From assembly GCA_943704525.1 (NCBI GenBank), contig CALSCQ010003220.1:27501-61326 (forward strand): a DNA stretch of 33,826 nucleotides. Reading direction: 5' to 3'. This DNA is from Pigoraptor vietnamica. Taxonomy: Eukaryota; Opisthokonta; Filasterea. A program made the translations under genes and the position numbers. Below the pieces are notes generated by a model. It was not told the origin of the DNA, did not search any database, and worked only from the letters and a program-made list of their open reading frames with translations. This document shows, one piece after another, positions 1-8,557 of this stretch (its first letter is position 1; each line of letters starts with the position of its first letter).

Positions 1-257
1 TTGCTCGTCTTTCCCTCTTCGGCAATTACCGTGTCGGCCTCCACCTCGCGCCGCTCACAAAACTCGCCGAGGAGCCGCGCATTCTTCTTATCGAGCTCGT
101 CAAAAAAGGGAATCGTGAGAAGCGACTTGCTTTCCTCGCTCTCACCCTCGCTCGAGGTGCGCTTCGTGCTGATGCGCCGCTCCACCGTCGGCGTCCTCTG
201 TGTGCCTGCGGGCGGCTCAGCGTTGCCGCCCAAGAGCTTCCCTTTGCAGTTGCCCAT
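1..257 (-). CDS. N-terminal part of a cyclic-nucleotide-binding-domain protein with a myristoylation signal (partial)
   Basis: Reading leftward from an ATG at 257-255, 85 codons stay open to the window edge, so the gene is cut off. The protein starts MGNCKGKLLGG: Gly2 with Cys4 is the classic pattern for N-myristoylation plus palmitoylation, so membrane attachment is likely. Residues 5-50 are charged and Ser/Thr-rich. From about residue 53 the sequence LLTIPFFDELDK, followed by EADTVIAEEGK near the edge, matches the start of the cNMP-binding fold seen in PKA regulatory subunits, PKG and cyclic-nucleotide-gated channels (helix A, then the first beta strands with the typical 'G..I..EG' pattern). 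The phosphate-binding cassette lies outside the window, so nucleotide binding cannot be judged. The whole protein could be a PKG-like kinase, a PKA regulatory-like subunit or another CNB protein. The family call is fairly sure; the exact protein is unknown. Confidence 0.7.
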   Translation of the reverse strand, partial: MGNCKGKLLGGNAEPPAGTQRTPTVERRISTKRTSSEGESEESKSLLTIPFFDELDKKNARLLGEFCERREVEADTVIAEEGKTS

Positions 258-929
258 TCTCCCTTATGCTCTGCGCTTTACGCGCGACACGGCAGGCACC
301 GCAGCCAAGCGCCGTGCGACTTTCAGAATCGCCCCCAAATTACCGTCCGATTTGAGCGCGGCCGTCCACCGGCACCGTGCCACACGTCACACGCCGCGAC
401 ACTCGCCTACGCGGATCCACGAGACTCCCTGGCCGCTGTAAATTCTCCGGGGAGAGAATCCAGCGAAGGAAAAAGGACGCACAACGACGAGGCCCAATCA
501 CTTTTCTCGGCATGCGTGGGCCCGCCGCGAAAAAATATGCAAACAACGAAAAAATGAGAGGACACCGGCGAGCCCTATTTCGAGTGGATGAAAGATAAGC
601 AAGATTCGCACGCATGCAAAACGCAACACACATGCACGGAAAGGGACGCACACACACACACAGCGCCAACAGTGAGCACGGACACAGCAACGGCTGAGGA
701 ACACACGCTTCCGCGCTGGCGAGTTGTTTTGAATTACACCCCGGATGAGAATATTTCTGGCGAGATATCGCTAAGTCCACACCCATGTGTTACTCAATTG
801 TTACTTCGACTTAGAAGGACCGAGCCTTTTATGTGTCTCTCTCAGACTTCAGTGCTCCAGGCACGAGACGGCACGCAACACATACGCACGCACTATGCGC
901 CAAGCGGCATACGCGAGGCAGAAGGTGCC
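258..929. other. Intergenic: 5' flank of the CNB gene and 3' flank of FMC1
   Basis: Both flanking genes are on the minus strand, so this 672-bp stretch should hold the promoter and 5' UTR of the CNB gene and the 3' end of FMC1. I see no convincing coding exon. A short CA run lies at about 651-662. The open frames here are short, low in familiar motifs and not supported by splice signals. Confidence 0.5.
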
Positions 930-1564
930 CTATTGCGCCTCACTGTCAAATGGCAGGCGAAGACCGACTCTTCGCGCGCTGGCCTCAATGCGCTCCTTCT
1001 GGTCCATGGTTTCGCCCTTGTAGCGAGAGGCAATCTCCTGCAGACAAGACGGCGTTTCGTAATATGAATACCTACAAATGTGCGCAATGCGACCATTTTG
1101 CGCACGACAATTACGCATGTCAGCGTCAATCGCGCTCAAAAACACATAAGGAGCTTACGACCTTGATGTGAGGCCTTGTAAACGCAGAAAATAAATTGAC
1201 ATATATAGACACACGCACAAAGACACACATACATACACAGATACGTGCGCAACTGCCGTGTACGCACTCACATTTCTCCGTTGCGTAGCCGCTATAAGTG
1301 CGGCATAATCCCGAAGGTCGGCCTCCTTAGCACGCCGTGTTTGGATGTCCGTCGACTGCGCGATTTCACGAACGCGCGCGACAATGTGTTGTTGGAGTAT
1401 TTTGTTGCCGTTTGGGAAAATCGTCTACAGTGGGCACAAATTTCGCGAAATGAGCTTTCTGTACGGCTGCCCCAGTGGTCAGTGCCATCCTCACCCACCT
1501 TGTCCCTGGAGTACCGCAACAGTTGCCGCAGCACGCCTATCAACGGAAGTTTGGACGACGCCAT
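930..1564 (-). CDS. FMC1: FMC1-like LYR-family assembly factor of mitochondrial ATP synthase
   Basis: Three exons (1564-1499, 1424-1272, 1037-930) joined by GT-AG introns in phase 0 give 108 residues, close to the 113 of human FMC1. Exon 1 encodes MASSKLPLIGVLRQLLRYSR, which lines up with the FMC1/LYR N-terminal helix (human segment FRGLLRELRYLS). Exon 3 encodes YKGETMDQKERIEASARRVG followed by LRLP, matching the FMC1 end (VEESAGLVGLKLP in human). FMC1 is a small mitochondrial protein needed for stable assembly of the F1 part of complex V together with ATPAF2/Atp12. Donors are GTGGGT and GTGAGT, acceptors TGTAG and CTGCAG. It is divergent from NDUFA2, another nuclear-encoded OXPHOS gene, 583 bp away. 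The middle exon is the least conserved; a different small LYR protein is possible but the C-terminal match favours FMC1. Confidence 0.8.
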
Positions 1565-2147
1565 GGTCAATGTTAGCCGCCGGAACTGAAAACCGAGGAT
1601 ATGTGGCCCACTTCGCCATGAAGGGTGTGGTGTTCGGATATGATTGCATGATGCGGTGGATGTTAGAACATATTTTCCGAAATCTCGCATGCGTCTGAGC
1701 CAGTCCTGCAACTGAACGACAAAAAAAGGGAGATGCGATGATCGCATAGCGATGCGCGTAGCTGGTGAGAATCGCTTGATGTGCGCCGTTTCTCTGGTCT
1801 CTAAGGAACCGTAGACTGTCTCGTGTCATATTGTGTGCGTGCGTGTGTGTTTTTGTGCGCGCGTGTGTGTGTGTGTGTGCGTGTGTGCGTGTGTGTGTGT
1901 GTGCACATGCGTGCCGGTATTGCCATTCTCGAAGATAGTGCATGTGAGAGCGTGTGTGCATGCACAGTGTGTCTTACAAATTTCACCGTTGGGCCTTATA
2001 GAAATACCTGTGTGTGTGTGTGTGTGATAGACCATAGTAGGGCAGGCTCTGAGAGCGAGAGCCATCGTTATTTTTATAATCCGCCTTCCATTGTCGCTTT
2101 CTTATTTGGAATTGGCGCCATACTTTTTTCAGCACGCCCATTTTACC
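1565..2147. promoter_or_regulatory. Shared upstream region of the divergent FMC1 and NDUFA2 genes
   Basis: The 583 bp between the two start codons must hold both promoters. It contains an imperfect GT run (1831-1903) and a second short one (2009-2026). No TATA box or other clear core element is visible. A bidirectional promoter is inferred from layout only. Confidence 0.45.
1831..1903. repeat. Imperfect (GT)n microsatellite
   Basis: GT dinucleotides interrupted by GC steps and a T5 run lie between the FMC1 and NDUFA2 starts. Alternating purine-pyrimidine runs of this kind can form Z-DNA; nothing more can be said from sequence. Confidence 0.9.
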
Positions 2148-2848
2148 ATGGCTTCCTGGCGCGCCTTTTCGTCTGGCCTGCGAGAGCTGCGAATCCACTT
2201 CTGCAACACTGCCGAGAACAGCAAGGGCGTGCGGTGAGTGCTGTGTCCCCCTGTGTTGATTGTCGTTTTCCTGTGTGATTTTGGTGTCTCTGCGCCTGTG
2301 TTGAGCCTTGCCGCATGCCCTCAAGAGTGCGTTATAGTTCTCGAAATGTTGCACTTTCAAGCTTTTTTTCTTTTTTCTTTTTTTTTCACTGGTGCCATGT
2401 CTGCTGTTTACTTTTCACACTTTTATCGCCTTGGACGGAAGACATGGGAAATACCGCCTTTAATTTTTCGTGCTGACGGTGTTTGCCACGTACCGCAGCG
2501 ACTTCATCCAACGGCAATATCCCCAGCTGAAGAAGGCGAACCCGACACTCCCCATTCTTATCCGGGAGGCCTCGGACGTCGAGGCGCGCATGTTCGCCCG
2601 CTTTGGTGAGTGAAGGAGAGGGCGCTACCATATTCGATATATTCTCATCCTTCATTCTGTGCGCTAGTTTCCTCCTAGGGCCGCATTATTAGCCGCCTGA
2701 ATTCTCATCCGCTTAGTTTGATTCGACTAACACGCCTTATTCTCGCCCGCGTGTTTCAGAGCATGGCCAGGAGATGAAGGTGCCCTTGGCGGGCCTCTCG
2801 GAGTCGCAGGTGGCCGATCGCCTTCGCGAACTGGAGCAGCGAAAGTGA
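2148..2848 (+). CDS. NDUFA2: NADH:ubiquinone oxidoreductase subunit NDUFA2 (B8)
   Basis: Three exons (2148-2233, 2499-2605, 2760-2848) give 93 residues; human NDUFA2 has 99. The protein starts [20 protein letters not shown], and exon 2 contains [20 protein letters not shown], nearly the family signature (human LKKANPDLPILIREC). Both introns begin GTGAGTG and end CAG/TTTCAG, and both split a codon (phases 2 and 1). NDUFA2 is an accessory subunit on the matrix arm of complex I with a thioredoxin-like fold. The first of the two family cysteines is present (IHFCN); the position equal to the human second cysteine (IREC) is alanine here, so the redox pair is lost, as in several other lineages. Identification is secure. 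An AATAAA lies at 3179-3184, beyond the CT repeat, and could be the polyadenylation signal. Confidence 0.95.
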
Positions 2849-2939
2849 ACTCGAGCGGCTTGGTTCGAATGAAGTTGTGTATGACTAATGCGCTGGTTTA
2901 TCGGGTATAATAGTGCATGCTTCTCTTTCCCTTTTCACC

Positions 2940-2941
<2 letters not shown>

Positions 2942-3034
<93 letters not shown>
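2942..3034. repeat. (CT)n microsatellite, about 46 units
   Basis: An uninterrupted CT run of about 93 bp about 95 bp downstream of the NDUFA2 stop codon. It may lie in the 3' UTR. Open frames of poly-Ser-Leu or poly-Glu-Arg across it are artefacts of the repeat. Confidence 0.97.
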
Positions 3035-3036
<2 letters not shown>

Positions 3037-3354
3037 CGTCTCCCTCTCCACACTCTCTTTCAGCGAGGGCTTTTTCGTGTGCATGGATGCACGAAGCAAC
3101 AACAGCTATAAAGAACACCAGTAACCAGTAAAGCCATCTTCGGCGGCCATCAGCTGTGCTGAATTTGTCCTGGCTCCAAAATAAATATGGCATTGTATCG
3201 CCTGTCTATGGAAATCGGGCCGCAAAATAACGCTCGCGGCTGCGATTTGGGCTTGCGCGATTTATGCCAGCTTTCTCACCCATTCTCAATTTACTACCCG
3301 CACAAGACCCACCCGCGGTCCAACCCACACATAAACAGGTTGGCGTGTCTGCGT

Positions 3355-3358
<4 letters not shown>

Positions 3359-3395
<37 letters not shown>
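3359..3395. repeat. (GT)n microsatellite
   Basis: An uninterrupted GT run of about 37 bp in the spacer before the ER/K-PH gene. Confidence 0.95.
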
Positions 3396-3396
<1 letters not shown>

Positions 3397-3923
3397 TGCA
3401 TCCACTCGACGGTTTCTTCTTTGACGGGCGTGCGCACATTGCCGTTCTGAGTGCCGTGCATTGTGGCTGGGACGTGTGTGCGCTCCCACTGCTGTTCGCG
3501 GGCGCAACTTTGGTTCCGTTTTTTATTCAGTGTGAGTGGATGCCGTGTTGTTCGAACGCCCCACACGGTCAAAGCGAAAGCGGGCGCTGTTGCGCGTAAC
3601 GTCCACGCGAGCGCGAGAACCGCGAACTGCCGGTGTGTGTGCACTCTGAGCGACTCTCTCGGTGCGGGACATTGTGTTGTAGTTACCATACCCTTGGGTT
3701 TTGGCTGTGGCGTCATGCCACGCATGCGTCATTCGTCGGCCTTTATAGTCGTTCACTTAAGGGCGGTGCATCGTGACATGTCTCGCAGGTGCGTTGCACT
3801 GTCGACGGCGGTTTGCTGCGGTCGCCGGGGGCGGAGGGGCGCTCCGGCGGCGCACTCTATTTGAGCGCCGTTTAGCTTGGGGAAGTCGCGCCGAACCCGT
3901 CGTGGGCGCGCGGTACGGCGAAG

Positions 3924-6900
3924 ATGAAGCGCAGCACGAACAATATGACGATGAGCGTGGGGACGGACATGCCCATCATGGGCCCCACGGACGATGTCCA
4001 CCAGGACCTCCAGCAGAAGTCGATTGTGGAGCTGGCGAGCATCAACAAGCAGCTCGACGCGCTTTCCGCCAAGAAGAAGCGCAACCAGAAGGAGGAGCAG
4101 ATGTTCCAGTTCCTCATCATCCGTAAGATTGAGCTCGTTCATGTGCTGTCCACGTTCAAGCGCTCGACGTCGGAGACGAACATCAACGTCCCGAAGCCGA
4201 ACGCGCCGCACTTGAAGGTGTCGTCCGAATCTATCGAGGACCACACGAACCACGATGGCCACGCGTCGGTCTCCGCGCAGGGAAAGGGCGCCGAAACGCA
4301 CGCGGATGATGCGGAGCGCAAGAAGGCGCAGGAGGCCGAGGCGCGCGCCAAGATGACGGAGGAGGAGCGTCGCAAGGCGGACGAAGAGCGGCATCAGCGC
4401 GAGGAGGAAGACAAGCGCGAGGCGGAAAAAGCGAAGCGTCGCGAGCGGTTGCTGAAGAAGGAGCAGGAGCGGCTGCGACAGGACGAGGAGCGGCGCAAGA
4501 AGCAGGAGGCGGAGGAGGCGGCGCTTGCGGCGGCGAAGGCGGCGGCCGAGCAACTGCAGAAGGAGAAGGAACAGAAGGAGAAGGAGCAGAAGGAGAAGGA
4601 GGAGAAAGAGCGGGAGCAGCGAGAGAAGGAGAAGGCCAAGCCGCCAGTCCCGGCGTCGCACCCGGTCGCGTCCACGAACGGCGAGGAAAAGAAGAAGCCC
4701 CCCGTCCCTTCGCACCCGCCGCACGGTCACGTGGACAAGCCCCCGGTGCCCTCCACTCCCCCGCGCACGTCGTCGCCGCAGCTCTCCGCGGGCATTGCGG
4801 CCGGTACGCCGCGCGAGCGTTCTGGGTCGACCGTTGCCGAGCAACAGGCGCGTCTAGACGCTGATCGGAAGCAGCGCGAAGAAGACGCCAAGCTGCGCGC
4901 TGCGGAGGAGGAGCGCATGAAGATGGACGCCCTCGAACGCATGCGCGAGGAGAGGCGAAAACGCGAGGAAGAGCGCCGCCGGAAGGAAGAGGGTGGCGAC
5001 GACGCGGGGTCCGCCGATAAGGAGAAGGAGGAGCGCGAGCGCAAAGAGAAGGAGGCGCGCGAATTGAGGGAGAAGGAGGAGCGCGAGCGTAAGGAACGTG
5101 AGGAGCGCGAACGGAAGGAGCGCGAGGATCGCGAGCGGAAGGAGAAGGAGGCACGCGAGTTGAGAGAGAAGGAGGAGCGCGAGCGTAAAGAGCGGGAGGA
5201 CCGCGAGCGCAAAGAGAAGGAGGCGCGCGAGTTGAAGGAGAAGGAGGAGCGCGAGCGCAAGGAGCGTGAGGCGCGCGACTTGAAAGAGAAGGAAGAGCGC
5301 GAGCGCAAGGAGCGTGAGGCGCGCGAATCGAAGGAGAAGGAGGAGCGCGAGCGGAAAGAGAGGGAGGCGCGCGAGTTGAAGGAGAAGGAAGAGCGCGAGC
5401 GTAAGGAGCGCGAGGAGCGGGAGCGCAAGGAGAAGGAGGCGCGCGAGTTGAAGGAGAAGGAAGAGCGCGAGCGTAAGGAACGCGAGGAGCGCGAGCGCAA
5501 GGAGAGGGAGGCGCGCGAGCTGAAGGAGAAGGAAGAGCGCGAGCGCAAGGAACGCGAGGAGCGCGAGCGCAAGGAGAAGGAGGCGCGCGAGTTGAAGGAG
5601 AAGGAAGACCGCGAGCGCAAGGAACGCGAGGAGCGCGAGCGCAAGGAGAAGGAGGCGCGCGAGTTGAAGGAGAAGGAAGAGCGCGAGCGTAAGGAACGCG
5701 AGGACCGCGAGCGCAAGGAACGCGAGGACCGCGAGCGCAAGGAGAAGGAGGCGCGCGAGTTGAAGGAGAAGGAAGAGCGCGAGCGTAAGGAACGCGAGGA
5801 CCGCGAGCGTAAGGAGAAAGAGGCGCGCGAGTTGAAGGAGAAGGAGGAGCGCGAGCTTAAGGAACGCGAGGAGCGTGAGCGAAAGGAGCGTGAGGAGCGC
5901 GAACGCAAGGAGAAGGAGGCGCGCGAGTTGAAGGAGAAGGGAGAACGCGAGCGTAAGGAACGCGAAGAGCGCGAGCGTAAGGAGAAGGAGGCGCGCGAAT
6001 TGAAGGAGAAGGAAGAGCGCGAGAGGAAGGAACGCGAGGACCGCGAGCGTAAAGAGAAGGAGGCGCGCGAGTTGAAGGAGAAGGAGGAGCGCGAACGCAA
6101 GGAGAAAGAGTCCGCCGCGGCCGCCGCAGCCGACGGCACACCTGAGTCGCAAAAGCGCGAACGCGAGGAGAAACGCCGCAAGCTGAAGGAAGAGCGCGAG
6201 GCCCTCCTGCGCTCGATGGGTATGGAGCCGACAGCGATTCCGACGCCCGCAGTTGTCGAGGCGGTCAGCGCCGAGGAAGAGGAGCAGAAGCGGAAGGAGC
6301 GGGAGCGCTACGAGCGCGAGGAGAAGGTGAAGCGCCTGCGCGAGGAGCGCGAGAAGCGAGAGCAGGAGGAGAAGGAGCGTCGGGAGCAGGAGGAGCGCGA
6401 GAAAGACGAGGCAGAGCGCATTCGCAAGGAGAAGGAGAAGGCGGAGCGTGAGGAGAGGGTGCGAAAGCTTCGGGAGGAGCGCGAGCGACGGGAGAAGGAG
6501 GAGAAGGAGAAGCGCGAGCGGGAAGAGCGGGAGAAGAAGGAGCGCGAGGAACGGGAGGCGCGCGAGGTGGCGGCCAAGGCGGAGGCTGACCGCAAGGAGA
6601 AGGAAGAGCGCGAACGGCAGGAGGCGGAGCGCGAGCGCAAGGCGAAGGAAGACAAGGAGAAGGCCGATCGCGAGGAGAAGGTGCGGAAGATGAGGGAGGA
6701 GCGCGAGCGTCGCGAGAAGGAGGAGAAGTTGAAGCGGGAGCGGGAGGAGCGCGAACGCGCCGAAAAGGAGGAGCGCGAGGCGCGCGAGTTGAAGGAGAAG
6801 GAAGAGCGCGAGCGTAAGGAACGCGAGGAGCGCGAGCGCAAGGAGAGGGAGGCGCGCGAGTTGAAGGAGAAGGAAGAGTGCGAGCGTAAGGAACGCGAGG

Positions 6901-8278
6901 AGCGTGAGCGCAAGGAGAAGGAGGCGCGCGAGTTGAAGGAGAAAGAAGAGCGCGAGCGCAAGGAGAAGGAGGCGCGCGAGTTGAAGGAGAAGGAAGAGCG
7001 CGAGCGTAAGGAGCGTGAGGACCGCGAACGCAAGGAGAAGGAGGCGCGCGAGTTGAAGGAGAAGGAAGAGCGCGAGCGTAAGGAACGCGAAGAGCGCGAA
7101 CGCAAGGAGAGGGAAGCGCGCGAGTTGAAGGAGAAGGAGGAGCGCGAGCGTAGGGAGCAAGAAGAACGTGAGCGCAAGGAGAGGGAGGAGCGCGAACGCA
7201 AGGAACGGGAAGAGCGTGAGCGTAAAGAGAAGGAAGAGCGCGAGCGTAAGGAGCGCGAGGAGCATGAACGGGCGGAGCGCGAGCGTAAAGAGAAGGAAGA
7301 ACGGGAGCGCGCCGAGCGCGAAGCACTCGAACTCAAAGAGAAGGAAGAGCGCGAACGCAAGGAGAAAGAGGAGCGCGAGCGCAAGGAACGCGAGGAGCGG
7401 GAGTTGAAGGAGAAGGAAGAGCGCGAGCGTAAGGAACGCGAGGAGCGGGAGCGTAAGGAGAAGGAGGAGTGCGAGTTGAAGGAGAAGGAAGAGCGCGAGC
7501 GCAAGGAGAAGGAGGAGAAGGAGAAGGCTGAAAAGGCCGCCAGCGAGCAGAAGGCGCAGGAAGAGCGCGTGCGTTCCGCCTCCGTCGCGCGTCCCTCCGA
7601 AGCGGGCGGGTCTTCGTTGCGCACAAGCGTGTTGCGCTCTCGTCTTACACAAGGTGGGCTTAGTCTCTTGGTCTGTGCTGAACGTGTGTTGTTTAGCGAC
7701 GTGCGGCTTTCTGCGCGTGCAGTGGGTTGGGTCTGTGGAAGTTGCGGTTGCTTCGCAGAGCCCGTCTGCGTAAGTGTTTGTGTGAGCATTTGTGTTGAGT
7801 CTGCGCACTTCTCTGCAGGCGAGACGTTCAAGAAGCACGGCCGCAGCGGAAACCCCCACTCCCGCTTTGTGTTTGTGGAATTCGAGGACGGATCGAGCAC
7901 CAAGGGGCGAATTGGATGGCGCGACCCGAAGGACAAGAAGGCCAAGCCCGACTACCTTCCACTCGAGGACGTGGAGCGGATTGCGCTCGGTCACACGACG
8001 CCCGTGTTTGCCCGCACCGGAAAGGGTGGGTCAATCTCGCGTGCTGTTTCGTGTTTGGCGTGCGGATGCGCGTGTCCTCGCACACTTTGTATGCCTGTGG
8101 CGTTGCTGTTGTCCACATCTGACCGTTTGCATGCATCGCACCCGCAGAGAAGCACAAGGGCAAGGCGTTTTCCATCATCGCGAAGGAGCGCACCCTCGAC
8201 CTCGAGGCGGAGACGGAAGAGATCCGCGACGCGTGGGCCGAGGCGCTCTCGGGTGTTCTCGGCGTGCCTTCGTCGTGA
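3924..8278 (+). CDS. Giant E/K/R-rich helical protein with a C-terminal PH domain
   Basis: Three exons (3924-7653, 7819-8025, 8148-8278) join in phase 1 to give 1355 residues. Residues 1-75 form a mixed N-terminal helix region. From about 125 the chain is almost only Glu, Lys and Arg, broken by a Pro-rich linker (about 237-300) with three KPPVP motifs and by an Ala run near 730. Two arrays of near-identical modules (about 369-729 and 948-1200) contain few hydrophobic residues, so a single charged helix (ER/K type) fits better than a coiled coil. Exons 2-3 encode a PH domain: FKKHGRSGNPHSRFVFVEF, then YLPLEDVERIALG, FSIIAKERTLDLEAE and a final DAWAEAL helix with the invariant Trp. It resembles the PH domains of plant PRAF-type proteins. 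A lipid-tethered spacer or cytoskeletal role is inferred. The start is the first ATG of the long frame; an upstream exon is possible. Confidence 0.85.
5029..6110 (+). repeat. Coding minisatellite, array 1 (E/K/R modules)
   Basis: About 15 units beginning EAREL(K/R)EKEERERK, differing in length by multiples of 8 residues (16, 24 or 32 residues; 48, 72 or 96 bp). The base module is therefore 24 bp. Synonymous changes are scattered between copies, so selection on the protein is likely. Confidence 0.9.
6765..7515 (+). repeat. Coding minisatellite, array 2 (E/K/R modules)
   Basis: A second block of the same modules within the same exon, separated from array 1 by about 650 bp of less regular E/K/R codons. 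Copies are close to those of array 1, suggesting spread by unequal exchange or conversion within the gene. Confidence 0.88.
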
Positions 8279-8557
8279 GCGACGGCTTGATCCTCGCTCT
8301 ATGTTGCGTCTGTTGCGTGCCTGTGCTGCGTGCGTGTGCGTGTTGCGCGTTGCGCGTGTTTGCGTGCGTGCGGCTTGCAGCTATTCGAGAAGAGCAGTGT
8401 TTTGATGACTCCCTCTGAACTGTACAGAGTGTCTGTTTGAGATTCTATTGACCGCAACGCGAGAGGTACAGCTTACGCACGCCAAAGCACGCAAGATATG
8501 GGAGAAAGAGAAGAGAGGGGGAGGAGTGTGTGTACGTAGATTTCCAACAGTGGGCGC

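Larger units (their letters stand above)
2849..3923. other. Intergenic: NDUFA2 3' flank and upstream region of the ER/K-PH gene
   Basis: About 1.1 kb without a recognisable gene. It holds a long CT repeat, a GT repeat, an AATAAA at 3179-3184 and a C/G-rich stretch just before the next start codon. An untranslated or short coding 5' exon of the downstream gene could lie here (for example a GCAG|GTGCGT-like junction near 3786), but nothing proves it. Confidence 0.5.

Noticed and set aside
2888-3193. Open frames of Ser-Leu or Arg-Glu repeats
   Set aside because: Produced by the CT microsatellite in all frames; no flanking coding signal.
3778-3845. An upstream coding exon for the E/K/R gene starting at the ATG near 3779
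   Set aside because: A GTGCGT-like donor follows after a few codons, but no acceptor joins it in phase to the long exon with any conserved sequence to judge by.
5029-7515. Regular repeats that could be taken for a CRISPR array or satellite
   Set aside because: Units are contiguous, in frame, without unique spacers, and vary mostly at silent positions; this is a coding minisatellite.
4854-7994. A 1046-codon minus-strand open frame rich in Leu across the E/K/R gene
   Set aside because: It mirrors the GAG/AAG/CGC codons of the real gene on the other strand (CTC/CTT/GCG read as Leu/Leu/Ala), crosses its introns and has no domain signature.
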